Shown piece by piece: positions 34,399 through 44,252 of a stretch of 64,000 nucleotides of DNA. The translations under genes were made by a program, and so were the position numbers. Source of the stretch: Aneurinibacillus tyrosinisolvens (GTDB taxonomy: Bacteria; Bacillota; Bacilli; Aneurinibacillales; Aneurinibacillaceae). Where the stretch lies: positions 1 to 64,000 of the forward strand of contig NZ_BBWZ01000003.1 in the NCBI RefSeq assembly GCF_001015055.1. The letters run 5' to 3'. The notes below the pieces were generated by a model. The model saw only the letters and a program-made list of their open reading frames with translations. It was not told the DNA's origin and did no database searches. Numbering within the stretch: the first letter of the stretch is position 1; every line of letters begins with the position of its first letter.

Positions 34399-35265
34399 GT
34401 GACAGATAAAATGCCTTTTGTACAACTAGGAGCAGGACCCCTTAAACCGGAGGCCGCACCGCCAGTAGCACCAGTGCCAGGAGCAGCACCAATGCCAGGG
34501 GCAGCACCAATGCCGGGAGGAGCGCCGATGCCAGGAGCAGCGCCAATGCCTGGGAACCCGGTGCCTGGAACTCCGGATCCTCGGAAAGCGGTAACGGAAA
34601 TGATCCAGCAATTCGGCCAGACACAGGTCCCAACCGTTCCGGAGAATAACATATACTGCCTGCCAATTATCGGGCAGATTGAGGGCCACCTGCAACTGCC
34701 GCCCCAGAATAAAACAACAAAATATGAACACATCATTCCACAATTGGTGGCAGCGGAACAAAATCCGCAAATTGAAGGTGTCCTTATTATCCTTAACACG
34801 GTAGGCGGAGATGTCGAGGCCGGGCTTGCGATTGCTGAAATGATCGCTTCCCTTTCTAAACCGACCGTTGCGCTCGTTCTTGGCGGGGGGCACAGCATCG
34901 GGGTGCCGATAGCCGTATCAGCCGATTATTCATTTATCGCTGAAACCGCGACAATGACCATACACCCTGTACGATTAACCGGGCTCGTTATCGGCGTGGC
35001 AGAAAGCTTTGAATACCTGGAAAAAATGCAGGACAGGGTCGTGAATTTCGTTACCCGCCACTCCAAAATATCGGGGGATGATTTCCGTAAACTTATGCTT
35101 AAGGTTGGAGAGCTAACAAGGGATGTCGGTACGAACGTTATTGGAACGAAAGCCGTGGAACATGGACTTATTGATGAAGTGGGCGGATTAGGGCCGGCGA
35201 TTAGGGAATTAAAATCAAGAGTGGAAGCGAACAGGCAGCCCCAGATGGAGCAGGTGGTTCAATGA
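34399..35265 (+). CDS. tepA: TepA, ClpP-class serine protease/translocation-enhancing protein
   Basis: 288 residues. An N-terminal low-complexity segment with repeated APMPGA units (residues about 22-60) precedes a ClpP-fold domain. [40 protein letters not shown] with the catalytic-type Ser, and TIHPVRLTG are visible. The start is GTG 34399, preceded by GGAGGAGG. In B. subtilis, TepA acts during forespore development on SASP and was linked to protein export. The stop overlaps ylzJ by four bases. The Pro/Ala/Met-rich extension makes it longer than the 245-residue B. subtilis protein. Confidence 0.9.
   Translation: MTDKMPFVQLGAGPLKPEAAPPVAPVPGAAPMPGAAPMPGGAPMPGAAPMPGNPVPGTPDPRKAVTEMIQQFGQTQVPTVPENNIYCLPIIGQIEGHLQLPPQNKTTKYEHIIPQLVAAEQNPQIEGVLIILNTVGGDVEAGLAIAEMIASLSKPTVALVLGGGHSIGVPIAVSADYSFIAETATMTIHPVRLTGLVIGVAESFEYLEKMQDRVVNFVTRHSKISGDDFRKLMLKVGELTRDVGTNVIGTKAVEHGLIDEVGGLGPAIRELKSRVEANRQPQMEQVVQ
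34465..34560 (+). repeat. Tandem coding repeat (18-bp unit) in tepA
   Basis: About five imperfect 18-bp copies of the type GGAGCAGCACCAATGCCA, encoding G-A-A-P-M-P. The copies differ at third positions, so the repeat is not very recent. Confidence 0.8.
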
Positions 35266-35495
35266 TTATTTATTCAGCCATGCCGCTTGAGCTTATGTTC
35301 CAAAACCAGGAGACTGCATCCTATGACTATGAGGAAATTCAAATGAACGGTGTGACAATGCTTGTCCAGCCATCCGGTGTGAATGAAGCGAAAATCATTC
35401 GCTTAATCAGTCCGAACCCTTATGATTATATGAATCCTTCCTACGCCCCCGGGCAAAAAATTTACTTTCGGCCCAGTTTATCAAGCGATAGTTAA
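35262..35495 (+). CDS. ylzJ: YlzJ-like protein
   Basis: 77 residues, starting in the ATGA overlap with tep[22 protein letters not shown] and [18 protein letters not shown] match YlzJ, the conserved small partner found after tepA in Bacillales. It is translated by coupling to tepA. Its function is unknown; no membrane segment is seen. The DUF3231 gene follows 32 bp downstream, and spoIIIE comes after that. Confidence 0.88.
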   Translation: MIIYSAMPLELMFQNQETASYDYEEIQMNGVTMLVQPSGVNEAKIIRLISPNPYDYMNPSYAPGQKIYFRPSLSSDS

Positions 35496-35527
35496 TGGGC
35501 AATGAATTGTTAAGGAGGTGTTTCGTA

Positions 35528-36565
35528 ATGGAGAACAATGAAAACAAAGCGGGGAGTAACGCGGCCAACCCGAAGCTAGCAGCCGGTGAAGTAGCACATA
35601 TATGGGATTCCTATATGGTTGAAAGCGCATCCATCGTCGTTCTTAAATACTTTAACAGGATAGTAAAAAGTGATGATATTCGTTCGCTTACATCCCAAAC
35701 TCTCCAGTCTTTACAGAAGGATATCGAACAAATCACTAAAATAATGAAGGATGAAAATTATCCGCTGCCTAACGGTTTTTCTGAAAAAGATTTAAACAAT
35801 GAAATCGGAAATTTATTTACAGATGAGTTTATTCTCTTTTACCTGAACAATATGGCCAAAACTGATTTTGCTTTGACGAGTGTTTCGCTAACTGATGCCG
35901 TTCGAGCTGATGTCCGAGGATTTTATGAGGGCAGGATGAAAAACGCAATGGAACTCAACGATAAAGCTGTCAGCCTGCTGTTAGAAAAGGGGCTCTTCGT
36001 TCGATGTCCCTATATCTACATACCGAAAGAAGCTGAAGAAGTTCAAAAATTAGCTGAGCCTGGTTTTCTCGATGGGCTTTTTACAAAGCAGCGTCCACTT
36101 TTAGCCCGCGAAGTGAGTGAACTGCATAAGAATGTGATGACGAATTGGCATGGCAGTGCCTTATTAATGGGCTTTCATCAGGTAAGCAAGTCAGAAGATG
36201 TGCGTGACTTATTATTAAGAGGAAAAGAAATAGCAAACAAGCATATGAAGATTTTTAGTGATATTCTTATTGAAAATGATTTACCCGTTGGAATGACCTG
36301 GGATACGCATGTTTTAAATTCTCAGGAATCCCCCTTCTCCGGTAAGCTCATTATGTTTCTTCTTACCGAGTTAAACAAACTCGGAATTATGAATTATGGG
36401 TTAAGCCTCGCAGTTAGTGCGCGAGAAGATTTACAAACAACCTATGCGCGGTTAATAATCGAAGTACAGAGATATGCGGAAGACATAAAACAATTGAGGA
36501 TTAAAAAAGAGTGGATGGAGAAACCACCGACTTCACTGGACCGCAGTGAATTAGCCAAAGTCTGA
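35528..36565 (+). CDS. DUF3231-family protein with two repeats
   Basis: 345 residues. Two related helical halves each contain a 'KYFN..VKSDDIRSLTSQ' or 'GFHQVSKSEDVRDLLLRGKEI' block and a NMAKTDFALTS or LNKLGIMNYGLSLAVSARED end. This is the duplicated ferritin-like bundle of DUF3231, which is common in spore formers. AAGGAGGTG lies nine bases before ATG 35528. It sits between ylzJ and spoIIIE, positions that are adjacent in B. subtilis, so it is an insertion into a conserved neighbourhood. Function is unknown; spore-coat association has been proposed for some family members. Confidence 0.8.
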   Translation: MENNENKAGSNAANPKLAAGEVAHIWDSYMVESASIVVLKYFNRIVKSDDIRSLTSQTLQSLQKDIEQITKIMKDENYPLPNGFSEKDLNNEIGNLFTDEFILFYLNNMAKTDFALTSVSLTDAVRADVRGFYEGRMKNAMELNDKAVSLLLEKGLFVRCPYIYIPKEAEEVQKLAEPGFLDGLFTKQRPLLAREVSELHKNVMTNWHGSALLMGFHQVSKSEDVRDLLLRGKEIANKHMKIFSDILIENDLPVGMTWDTHVLNSQESPFSGKLIMFLLTELNKLGIMNYGLSLAVSAREDLQTTYARLIIEVQRYAEDIKQLRIKKEWMEKPPTSLDRSELAKV

Positions 36566-36654
36566 TACATCCCCATATATCGACATAATATGTACCATGA
36601 CCGCTCGTGTGTTCCTGTGATATAATATGCGTATGAACGCTGCTAAAATTAGGA

Positions 36655-36700
36655 AAGAAAGGCAACCGGAGTCCAGGTAGGCTCGGATGCCTTTTTCCTT
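36655..36700 (+). terminator. Terminator before spoIIIE
   Basis: Stem AAAGGCAaCCGgAG / CTCGGaTGCCTTT with two mismatches, followed by TTCC. Confidence 0.6.
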
Positions 36701-36727
36701 GTTTAATGACATAAGGGGGTGAAGCTG

Positions 36728-39253
36728 GTGGCAACAAAAAAAACCGTCAGGAAAGAAGCCGGAAATAAAAAACGGAACACGAGAGTAAAAATGCGCTTTG
36801 AGATATACGGCTTGCTAATCATTGCACTTTCCCTGCTTGTTTTGCTAACCTTCTCAAGCTCGAACTTGTTTGGACATTATTTTTCCTGGTTGTTTCGTAT
36901 TGCGGCAGGAACTTTTGACTTTATGCTGCCATTAATGGGGATTGGCATCGGGCTGTATGTCATGGTGAAGCAGAAGTGGCCTTATTTCTTCTCACAGCGC
37001 TGGATTGGTGTGTTCTTGCTTTTTTCCGCCCTTCTTATTTGGTATCATTCAGCCTTATTTGAACAGTTAACCGCAGGGGGAAGATTTGCAGGAGGACAAT
37101 CGATACTGTCTGTGACGTGGGAACAGCTTATGAAGGAGAAATTGCAGACGGCTGCCGGCAAGCCGTCCACAACTGGCGTTGGGGGAGGGATGTTAGGTGC
37201 GCTCGGTTATGCGCTTTTGTACAACCTGGCTGGCGAGACGGGAACAACGCTTATTCTTCTCTTCATGCTTCTAATCGGTTTGATGCTTGCGCTTCAAATC
37301 TCATACGTACATATTTTCAGTGCCATAAAGCGCGCACTCCTCACGGCAGCGAAGCGATCCAGGAGAACGGCCGAGGATGCGTTCGTCCTCTTAAGTGAAC
37401 GAAGGGAGCAGCGGCTGCTTGAGAGGCAGGAAGAGGAGAAATCTTTAGAGGAAGAGGAAGAGCGCGATGATTCAGCACATACGGAGGAAGAAGAAAAGCC
37501 GTCCTTTCTAGCAAAGTATTTCAAAAGAAACACAGAGAAAGACGAAACAAACGCGCGCACTTCCGGCAAGAAGAAACGGCCAACTGCAAGTGTTCCTGCT
37601 GCTTCCCCACCGGTACAACTGGACGGGCAGGAAGAAGAGGCAAACATTATCGTCCGTGATTTTACAGAGACGGCCTATGGGCAGAAGGAAATGAGTTTTC
37701 CGGAAATCCGGACCGAGGAAGGGTCTGCCCAATTAAAAGTAACATTGCAGGAGAACAAGCGGACGGAGAATCAATGGCCGGAACAGCCGGGAACGGACTC
37801 GGGCATGGAAGAGGCGCTGTCTTTCGATCCGCAAGAAGAAAGCGCGTATGTTCTTCCTGTTCTTGATTTAATGGACCGTCCGAAATTGACAAAACAGAGC
37901 GCTGCCGGAAAAAATATGCAGAGCAATGCCCGCAAATTGGAGGCAACGCTTGAAAGCTTCGGCGTCCAGGCGAAGGTGCTCGAAATCCAGCGCGGACCTA
38001 CGGTAACGAGGTACGAGCTTCAGCCGGCGGCGGGCGTTAAAGTAAGCCGGATTGTGAACCTGACGGACGACATTGCGCTTGCTCTGGCGGCCCGGGGCAT
38101 TCGAATCGAAGCGCCGATTCCGGGTAAATCAGCCATTGGAATTGAAGTTCCGAATGATGAGGTTTCTATCGTTACGCTGCGGGAAGTGCTTGACAGCACA
38201 GACTACCAGGATTCACCCGACAGGCTGAGTGTCGCGTTAGGACGTGATATTTCCGGGCAGCCGATAATCGGCAATTTGGCCAAAATGCCCCACCTGCTCG
38301 TTGCAGGGGCGACAGGAAGCGGTAAATCGGTTTGTATCAACGGGATTATTATGAGCATTCTTTTCAAAGCAAAGCCGTCGGAGGTTAAGTTGATGATGAT
38401 TGACCCGAAAATGGTGGAGTTGAACGTGTATAACGGAATTCCGCATCTGCTTTCCCCGGTGGTAACTGACCCGCGCAGAGCCTCCGTAGCGCTAAAAAAG
38501 GTCCTGCAGGAAATGGAGCGGCGGTATGAGCTGTTTGCAGGTACAGGCACGAGGGACATCGAACGCTATAACCAGCATATCGCACAGCAGGGAACAGGCC
38601 CTCAGCTTCCTTTAATCGTCGTCATTGTAGATGAACTGGCGGACTTAATGATGGTCGCGCCTGCGGATGTGGAAGACGCCATCTGCCGTCTGGCGCAGAT
38701 GGCGAGAGCGGCCGGAATTCATCTTATCATTGCCACCCAGCGGCCCTCCGTCGATGTTATTACCGGGGTTATTAAGGCAAACATTCCGTCGCGGATTGCC
38801 TTCGGGGTTTCTTCGATGGCTGACTCCCGAACCATACTTGACATGGGCGGCGCAGAGAAGCTGCTTGGCCGGGGGGACATGCTGTATCTTCCGGTGGGTG
38901 CTTCCAAGCCGGTGCGTATTCAGGGCGCTTTTATTAGTGACGGAGAAGTGGAAAGAATTGTTACGTTCGTAAAGGAACAGCAGGAAGCCCGCTACCATCC
39001 TGATATGATCCCGGGTGACGAAGTAGTAGAATCGAATGACCTGCCGGAGGATGAGATGTATGATCGGGCAGTCCAGCTTGTCAGAGAGGCGCAGACGGCT
39101 TCGGTTTCGCTTATTCAACGGAGGCTGCGCGTAGGATATACAAGAGCGGCCCGGCTCGTTGACATGATGGAAGCCCGGGGAATTGTAGGGCCTTATGAAG
39201 GAAGCAAACCACGGGAAGTCCTGATTCCACGCGGTGACTCTCAAATCTCGTAA
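36728..39253 (+). CDS. spoIIIE: DNA translocase SpoIIIE (FtsK family)
   Basis: 841 residues. Four N-terminal membrane helices (about residues 20-190) are followed by a charged Glu-rich linker and then the motor. The alpha/beta domains hold Walker A GATGSGKS near residue 527 and Walker [13 protein letters not shown] near 631. A C-terminal gamma winged helix ([27 protein letters not shown]) reads KOPS/SRS sequences. It pumps chromosomal DNA through the division or sporulation septum. The start is GTG 36728 with GGGGGTG upstream; a GTG three codons earlier overlaps that site. The linker is long and poorly conserved, as usual. Confidence 0.95.
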   Translation: MATKKTVRKEAGNKKRNTRVKMRFEIYGLLIIALSLLVLLTFSSSNLFGHYFSWLFRIAAGTFDFMLPLMGIGIGLYVMVKQKWPYFFSQRWIGVFLLFSALLIWYHSALFEQLTAGGRFAGGQSILSVTWEQLMKEKLQTAAGKPSTTGVGGGMLGALGYALLYNLAGETGTTLILLFMLLIGLMLALQISYVHIFSAIKRALLTAAKRSRRTAEDAFVLLSERREQRLLERQEEEKSLEEEEERDDSAHTEEEEKPSFLAKYFKRNTEKDETNARTSGKKKRPTASVPAASPPVQLDGQEEEANIIVRDFTETAYGQKEMSFPEIRTEEGSAQLKVTLQENKRTENQWPEQPGTDSGMEEALSFDPQEESAYVLPVLDLMDRPKLTKQSAAGKNMQSNARKLEATLESFGVQAKVLEIQRGPTVTRYELQPAAGVKVSRIVNLTDDIALALAARGIRIEAPIPGKSAIGIEVPNDEVSIVTLREVLDSTDYQDSPDRLSVALGRDISGQPIIGNLAKMPHLLVAGATGSGKSVCINGIIMSILFKAKPSEVKLMMIDPKMVELNVYNGIPHLLSPVVTDPRRASVALKKVLQEMERRYELFAGTGTRDIERYNQHIAQQGTGPQLPLIVVIVDELADLMMVAPADVEDAICRLAQMARAAGIHLIIATQRPSVDVITGVIKANIPSRIAFGVSSMADSRTILDMGGAEKLLGRGDMLYLPVGASKPVRIQGAFISDGEVERIVTFVKEQQEARYHPDMIPGDEVVESNDLPEDEMYDRAVQLVREAQTASVSLIQRRLRVGYTRAARLVDMMEARGIVGPYEGSKPREVLIPRGDSQIS

Positions 39254-39283
39254 AAATATTTGGTGTTTGTTAAAATTTTTGCC

Positions 39284-39330
39284 GAAAATAGCTTGCTCAC
39301 ACCATACAGGTGGTGATAAGCTGTTTTCTG
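39284..39330 (+). terminator. Likely terminator after spoIIIE
   Basis: Interrupted stem GAAAATAGCTT...CACACC / GGTGGTG...AAGCTGTTTTC, 31 bp after the stop. No long T-run, so moderate support. Confidence 0.45.
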
Positions 39331-39398
39331 TGAATCGAAGTTGCAATCGGTTACAGATGTAATGTTATAACAAGAAAGAAAATTGGAAGGGGTATGGC

Positions 39399-40493
39399 AT
39401 GGCAAAGAAACGGATTTTCCTCACAATGATCGCGTTGCTGCTTGTCATGGCGACAGTTCTGGCAGGTTGTGGCGGCGGAAATAAGGGCGCCGAGCAGAAG
39501 CAGCCGCAGAACGGTGGAGCCGGTGAAAGTGCGCAAAAAGGGAAAGACTTTAAGGTTGGCATGGTAACGGACGTTGGCGGTGTTGATGACAATTCGTTTA
39601 ACCAATCGGCATGGGAAGGCTTAAAGAAAGCGAAGGGAGACCTCGGCATGAACGCTGACTATCTCCAGAGTAAATCAGCAACAGACTATGAGCCGAACTT
39701 CAACGAATTCGCCCAAAGCAAAACCAACTTAATCTGGGGTATTGGCTACAAGCTGGAAAAAGACATTAAGAAAACAGCGGCAGCAAATCCGGATACACAC
39801 TTTGCTATTGTTGACCACACATGGGGTCCAGACACTCCGAAAAACATCGTAGCGGTAACGTTTAAAGAAGAAGAAGGCTCTTTCTTAATGGGTGTTATTG
39901 CAGCTAAGATGACAAAGACGAAAAAAATCGGGTTCCTTGGCGGTGCGGAATTTGATTTGATTAAGAAATTTGAATACGGCTACCGTGCGGGTGTTGCTTC
40001 GGTTGACCCGTCGATCAAAGTTATATCCAACTATGCCGGTGACTTCAACAAACCGGATAAAGGAAAAACGTTTGCCAACACAATGTACGGACAGGGTGTT
40101 GATATTATCTATCATGCTTCCGGCCAAACAGGCGACGGCGTATTTACTGAAGCGAAAGACCAGCGCAAGAACGGCAAGAACGTTTGGGTAATCGGGGTAG
40201 ATAAAGATCAATCCTTCCTTGGTCCGGACGTTACGCTTTCTTCCATGGTTAAACGTGTAGATGTAGCTGTATACGATGTAACGAAAGCAGCTTCTGAAGG
40301 CACATTCGATGGCGGCCAAACAAAAGTATTCGGCCTGAAAGAGGACGGAGTAGCTCCGGCTGATACAACAAATAAAAACGTACCGGCTGATGTGCTGAAG
40401 ATTGTTGATGATTACAAGCAAAAAATTATCAAAGGTGACATCAAAGTCCCTGCAACCGAGGCCGATTTTAAGAAGGCATTTCCACAAGGCTAG
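39399..40493 (+). CDS. nupN: BMP-family nucleoside-binding lipoprotein
   Basis: 364 residues. Lipoprotein signal MAKKRIFLTMIALLLVMA with lipobox VLAGC (Cys 24) and a Gly/Gln-rich linker precede the BMP domain: KVGMVTDVGGVDDNSFNQSA, FKEEEGSFLMGVIAAKMTKT, KIGFLGGAEF and VIGVDKDQS. It captures nucleosides (guanosine in B. subtilis NupN/YufN) outside the membrane. It heads the nupNOPQ operon. The stop codon lies inside a hairpin that may limit read-through into the ATPase gene. GGAAGGGG precedes ATG 39399. No purine riboswitch was found upstream. Confidence 0.92.
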   Translation: MAKKRIFLTMIALLLVMATVLAGCGGGNKGAEQKQPQNGGAGESAQKGKDFKVGMVTDVGGVDDNSFNQSAWEGLKKAKGDLGMNADYLQSKSATDYEPNFNEFAQSKTNLIWGIGYKLEKDIKKTAAANPDTHFAIVDHTWGPDTPKNIVAVTFKEEEGSFLMGVIAAKMTKTKKIGFLGGAEFDLIKKFEYGYRAGVASVDPSIKVISNYAGDFNKPDKGKTFANTMYGQGVDIIYHASGQTGDGVFTEAKDQRKNGKNVWVIGVDKDQSFLGPDVTLSSMVKRVDVAVYDVTKAASEGTFDGGQTKVFGLKEDGVAPADTTNKNVPADVLKIVDDYKQKIIKGDIKVPATEADFKKAFPQG

Positions 40494-40515
40494 TTTTATA
40501 CTAGCCTTCTTTTCT
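40486..40515 (+). terminator. Attenuating hairpin between nupN and nupO
   Basis: Perfect stem AAGGCTAG / CTAGCCTT with loop TTTTATA, followed by CTTTTCTG. It overlaps the nupN stop codon, and transcription must pass it to reach nupOPQ. Confidence 0.75.
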
Positions 40516-40565
40516 GTCTTAACGGTGAAGATTGATAGAGTTATGTGGTACAGGGAGGGAATGGT

Positions 40566-42092
40566 ATGGATTACGTAGTAGAAATGCGGTCGATTACGAA
40601 AATTTTCGGGGATTTTATAGCCAATGAAAATATTACCCTCCAGGTAAAAAAAGGCGAAATTCATGCTCTTCTCGGCGAGAACGGGGCAGGGAAATCTACT
40701 TTAATGAATGTATTATTCGGACTGTATCAGCCTGATGGCGGGGAAATTTACGTAAACGGGAACAAGGTGAACATCACCAGTCCGAATGTTGCTAATGATC
40801 TGGGGATTGGAATGGTGCACCAGCACTTTATGCTCGTAGAACCCTTTACAGTAACGGAGAATATTATCCTTGGAATAGAACCGAAAAAAGGCATGAAGAT
40901 TGACATCAAGCGAGCGGAGAAAGAGGTACAGCGCATCTCTGAGCAGTATGGCTTGATGGTGGACCCGCGGGCGAAAATTGAAAACATTTCGGTTGGCATG
41001 CAGCAGCGTGTCGAGATTTTAAAGACGCTCTATCGGGGGGCTGACATCCTTATTTTTGACGAGCCGACAGCGGTATTAACCCCGCAGGAAATTGAAGAAT
41101 TAGAACAGATTATGCGCAACCTCGTAAGAGAAGGCAAATCTATTATTTTAATTACACATAAATTAAAAGAAATCATGGCAACATCTGACCGCGTTACGAT
41201 TATCCGGCGCGGAAAGTGGATTGATACAATTGATATTGCCGGAACGAATGAAAACGACTTAGCGGCGAAAATGGTCGGACGTGAAGTTACATTCTCTGTT
41301 GAGAAGAAACCTGTCGAGCCGAAGCAGGCCGTGCTTCAGATTAGTGATCTGGTCGTAAAAGACGAACGCAATGTAAACGTCGTAAATGGACTGTCCCTTG
41401 ATGTGAAAGCAGGGGAAATTCTCGGGATAGCCGGTATAGACGGAAACGGTCAGCGCGAGCTCATTGAGGCCATTACAGGGCTTCGGTCCACTTCTTCCGG
41501 CCGGATTATGCTGAACGGGAAAGAAATTACAAACATGAAACCTCGCAAAATTATGAAGGCAGGGGTCGGGCATATCCCTGAAGACCGTCATAAACGCGGG
41601 CTTGTCCTGGATTTTCCAATCGGAGAAAACATGGTTCTTGAAACCTATTATGAAAAGCCGTTTGCACGAAATGGGTTCATGAACTTTAAACAAATATATA
41701 AACATGCGGAGAAGCTCATACAGGAGTTTGACGTGCGGACTCCGTCATCCCGTATACAGGCGCGGGCGCTTTCCGGGGGAAATCAGCAAAAAGCTATCAT
41801 TGCGCGTGAAGTTCATAGCAACCCGGACCTTTTGCTTGCCGCCCAGCCAACCCGTGGTCTGGACGTGGGGGCCATTGAATTTATCCACAAGCGCTTAATT
41901 GAACAGCGCGACCACGGGAAGGCAGTGCTGCTCCTTTCTTTTGAACTAGATGAAATCTTAAATGTTTCCGATCGGATTGCGGTTATTTATGAAGGCCAAA
42001 TTGTCGGTATTGTACAGGCATCTGAAACAAACGACAAGGAATTGGGTCTCATGATGGCTGGCGGCGGCCGGAAGGCGACGAGCGAGGTGTAA
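40566..42092 (+). CDS. nupO: Nucleoside ABC transporter ATP-binding protein (two cassettes)
   Basis: 508 residues with two ABC cassettes. First: Walker A GENGAGKST, Q-loop VHQHFMLV, ISVGMQQRVEIL, FDEPTAVLTP. Second: degenerate Walker A GIDGNGQRE, LSGGNQQKAIIAREV, AAQPTRGLDVG. This RbsA-like degeneracy is normal for the BMP/nucleoside class. ATG 40566 has GGGAGGG at good distance; an in-frame GTG seven codons earlier is less plausible. It energises import through the two permeases encoded directly downstream. Confidence 0.93.
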   Translation: MDYVVEMRSITKIFGDFIANENITLQVKKGEIHALLGENGAGKSTLMNVLFGLYQPDGGEIYVNGNKVNITSPNVANDLGIGMVHQHFMLVEPFTVTENIILGIEPKKGMKIDIKRAEKEVQRISEQYGLMVDPRAKIENISVGMQQRVEILKTLYRGADILIFDEPTAVLTPQEIEELEQIMRNLVREGKSIILITHKLKEIMATSDRVTIIRRGKWIDTIDIAGTNENDLAAKMVGREVTFSVEKKPVEPKQAVLQISDLVVKDERNVNVVNGLSLDVKAGEILGIAGIDGNGQRELIEAITGLRSTSSGRIMLNGKEITNMKPRKIMKAGVGHIPEDRHKRGLVLDFPIGENMVLETYYEKPFARNGFMNFKQIYKHAEKLIQEFDVRTPSSRIQARALSGGNQQKAIIAREVHSNPDLLLAAQPTRGLDVGAIEFIHKRLIEQRDHGKAVLLLSFELDEILNVSDRIAVIYEGQIVGIVQASETNDKELGLMMAGGGRKATSEV

Positions 42093-42096
42093 TGAA

Positions 42097-43161
42097 ATGG
42101 AAGCCGTAAAGAAGGTTAAAGGGCAGAGCGGGTTTGTGATTTCGCTCATTGCCGTTATATTAGGCATGCTGGTTGGCGCTGTCATTATGCTTATAAGCGG
42201 ATTCAATCCGATAGATGCTTACAGCGCTTTATGGAACGGAATATTTGGCAGCCCCTACCGGTTCGGTGAAACGCTTCGTCAGGTTACTCCGCTGATTTTT
42301 ACAGGTTTATCGGTCGCTTTTGCGTTCCGTACCGGCCTGTTTAATATCGGGGCGGAGGGGCAGTTCGTTATCGGCTCGCTGTGCGCGCTCCTTGTCGGCA
42401 TTGTATCGCCACTGCCTGCATTCTTAACCGTTGTCCTTGCTCTCATTGCAGGTGCGCTCGGCGGGGCGATCTGGGGCTTCCTTCCGGGCCTTCTAAAAGC
42501 CCGGTTTAAAGTACACGAGGTTATTACAACCATTATGTTGAATTACATCGGTTTGTACCTCACCATGTACATTGTCCGCACTTTTTACCGGGACGGGGAC
42601 TTCTCAAAACCGGTGCAGGACGGCGTTACATTAAAAGCGGCCTGGTTAACTCAGATTTTTCCGGGTTCGCGCATCCATCTTGGGATTTTTGTTGCTATCA
42701 TTGCTGCCTATTTGGTTTATCTTTTATTGTGGAAAACGACCCTTGGTTTTGAATTGCGCTCCGTTGGATTCAGCCCAAGCGCGTCGGAATATGCGGGGAT
42801 GAGTGTTCCCCGTAATATTATAGCTTCGATGATGCTTTCCGGTGCGCTGGCAGGGCTCGGAGGCGCTGTTGAACTTCTTGGAGTGTATGGCTATATTGCA
42901 CTGGAATCTTCCTCTCCGGGATACGGGTTTGACGGCATTGCCGTGGCGCTTATCGGGAGCAACACACCGATTGGCGTGCTGCTTGGCGGCTTTCTTTTTG
43001 GGGCGTTAACATTCGGTTCCACTCTCATTGAGAGGGCAGCGGATGTTCCGACAGAAATCGTGCGCATTATTATCGCCCTGATTATTTTCTTCGTTGCGGC
43101 AAACGGGATCGTCCGCGGCGTCCTCGGTGCCTTTACCCGCCGTAAGAAGGAGGGACTATAA
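42097..43161 (+). CDS. nupP: Nucleoside ABC transporter permease
   Basis: 354 residues, about ten hydrophobic segments of the BPD_transp_2 family. Signatures are FRTGLFNIGAEGQFVIGSL, VHEVITTIMLNYIGLYL (the ATPase-coupling region), GFSPSASEYAGM and LSGALAGLGGAVELLG. It starts 4 bp after nupO with GAGGTG upstream and ends 4 bp before nupQ, so it is tightly coupled. It forms a heteromeric channel with NupQ. Confidence 0.93.
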   Translation: MEAVKKVKGQSGFVISLIAVILGMLVGAVIMLISGFNPIDAYSALWNGIFGSPYRFGETLRQVTPLIFTGLSVAFAFRTGLFNIGAEGQFVIGSLCALLVGIVSPLPAFLTVVLALIAGALGGAIWGFLPGLLKARFKVHEVITTIMLNYIGLYLTMYIVRTFYRDGDFSKPVQDGVTLKAAWLTQIFPGSRIHLGIFVAIIAAYLVYLLLWKTTLGFELRSVGFSPSASEYAGMSVPRNIIASMMLSGALAGLGGAVELLGVYGYIALESSSPGYGFDGIAVALIGSNTPIGVLLGGFLFGALTFGSTLIERAADVPTEIVRIIIALIIFFVAANGIVRGVLGAFTRRKKEGL

Positions 43162-43165
43162 GTCA

Positions 43166-44134
43166 ATGCTCGACATTATCGTTATACTCATTAACAACAT
43201 GCTTGTATATGCTACACCGCTTATCTTTGCGGCACTTGGCGGTGTTTTCTCTGAGCGTTCCGGGGTTGTTAACATCGGACTTGAAGGAATGATGATCATC
43301 GGGGCATTCGGCGGTGCGCTGGGGACGATTTGGTTCGGCCAGGAGGCACAGGCGGGCTCGTTTGCTGCGGCTGCGGCTCCCTGGATCGGGATTGCTGTAG
43401 CGGCCCTATTCGGACTGCTCCTTGCAATACCGCATGCTGTGGCGTCGATCCATTTTAAAGCGGATCAGGTCGTAAGCGGGGTAGCGATTAACTTCCTTGC
43501 CCTTGGTGTATCTGTCTATTTCGTTAAACAAATTTATAATGCGGCACAAACACCGGCCGTTGCCCAGCTCATCCATAAACAGGCGATTCCGTTGCTCTCA
43601 TCCATTCCTGTTGTTGGCCAGGCCTTCTTTGTACTGTACCCGACGACGATACTGGCGCTGCTGTTTGTGGCATTAGCTTATTACATTTTATATAAGACGC
43701 CGTTTGGCCTTCGCCTTCGGGCGGTCGGCGAACATCCGGCAGCTGCAGACACGAACGGAATTAATGTTTATAAAATGCGTTATATTGCCGTGTTGATTAG
43801 CGGAATGCTGGCAGGAATCGGCGGTGCCGTTCAATCTCTTGCCATCGCGGGGAACTACCAGTATGGCACGATTTCCGGCCAGGGATTTATGGCGCTTGCC
43901 GCCATGATTTTTGGGAAATGGCACCCGGTAGGTGCAATGCTTGCGGCCCTTTTCTTTGGCCTTGCCCAGGCGATCAGTGCACTCAGCCAAACGATTGGCC
44001 TGAATGCCTACATTCCAAATGATTTTATTAATATGTTCCCGTATGTGGTTACGATCCTTGCACTCGCCGGCCTTGTTGGAAAGACAAATGCCCCGGCAGC
44101 CGATGGCAAGCCTTACGAGAAAGGAAGCCGCTGA
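43166..44134 (+). CDS. nupQ: Nucleoside ABC transporter permease
   Basis: 322 residues, BPD_transp_2 fold: LIFAALGGVFSERSGVVNIGLEG, KADQVVSGVAINFLALG, RAVGEHPAAADTNGINVYK and GMLAGIGGAVQSLA. ATG 43166 has AAGGAGGG upstream; the frame reaches further back inside nupP but lacks conservation there. It is the last gene of the operon, and the terminator overlaps its stop. It partners NupP in the membrane. Confidence 0.93.
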   Translation: MLDIIVILINNMLVYATPLIFAALGGVFSERSGVVNIGLEGMMIIGAFGGALGTIWFGQEAQAGSFAAAAAPWIGIAVAALFGLLLAIPHAVASIHFKADQVVSGVAINFLALGVSVYFVKQIYNAAQTPAVAQLIHKQAIPLLSSIPVVGQAFFVLYPTTILALLFVALAYYILYKTPFGLRLRAVGEHPAAADTNGINVYKMRYIAVLISGMLAGIGGAVQSLAIAGNYQYGTISGQGFMALAAMIFGKWHPVGAMLAALFFGLAQAISALSQTIGLNAYIPNDFINMFPYVVTILALAGLVGKTNAPAADGKPYEKGSR

Positions 44135-44152
44135 TCGTTCAGCGGCTTTTTT
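44125..44152 (+). terminator. Terminator of the nup operon
   Basis: Stem AAGCCGCTGa / cAGCGGCTT around TCGTT, followed by TTTTCTC; it overlaps the nupQ stop. Confidence 0.85.
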
Positions 44153-44252
44153 CTCACCCGTTTAAGAAAATAAAAAGTGTGGAATTATCCTAAGGGAGTG
44201 AACACATGCTAACGGTGAGTGTTTGCTATTTGAACATTGGGAAAGGAATTGG

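Noticed and set aside
34465..34560. Tandem repeats as a CRISPR array
   Set aside because: 18-bp units without spacers, in frame in a coding sequence; no cas genes.
34395..34898. Pro/Gly-rich antisense frames opposite tepA
   Set aside because: They are mirror images of the tepA repeat and ClpP-fold coding sequence; no start signals.
39254..39398. Purine riboswitch upstream of the nup operon
   Set aside because: The conserved purine-aptamer loop sequences are absent; only a terminator-like hairpin is seen.
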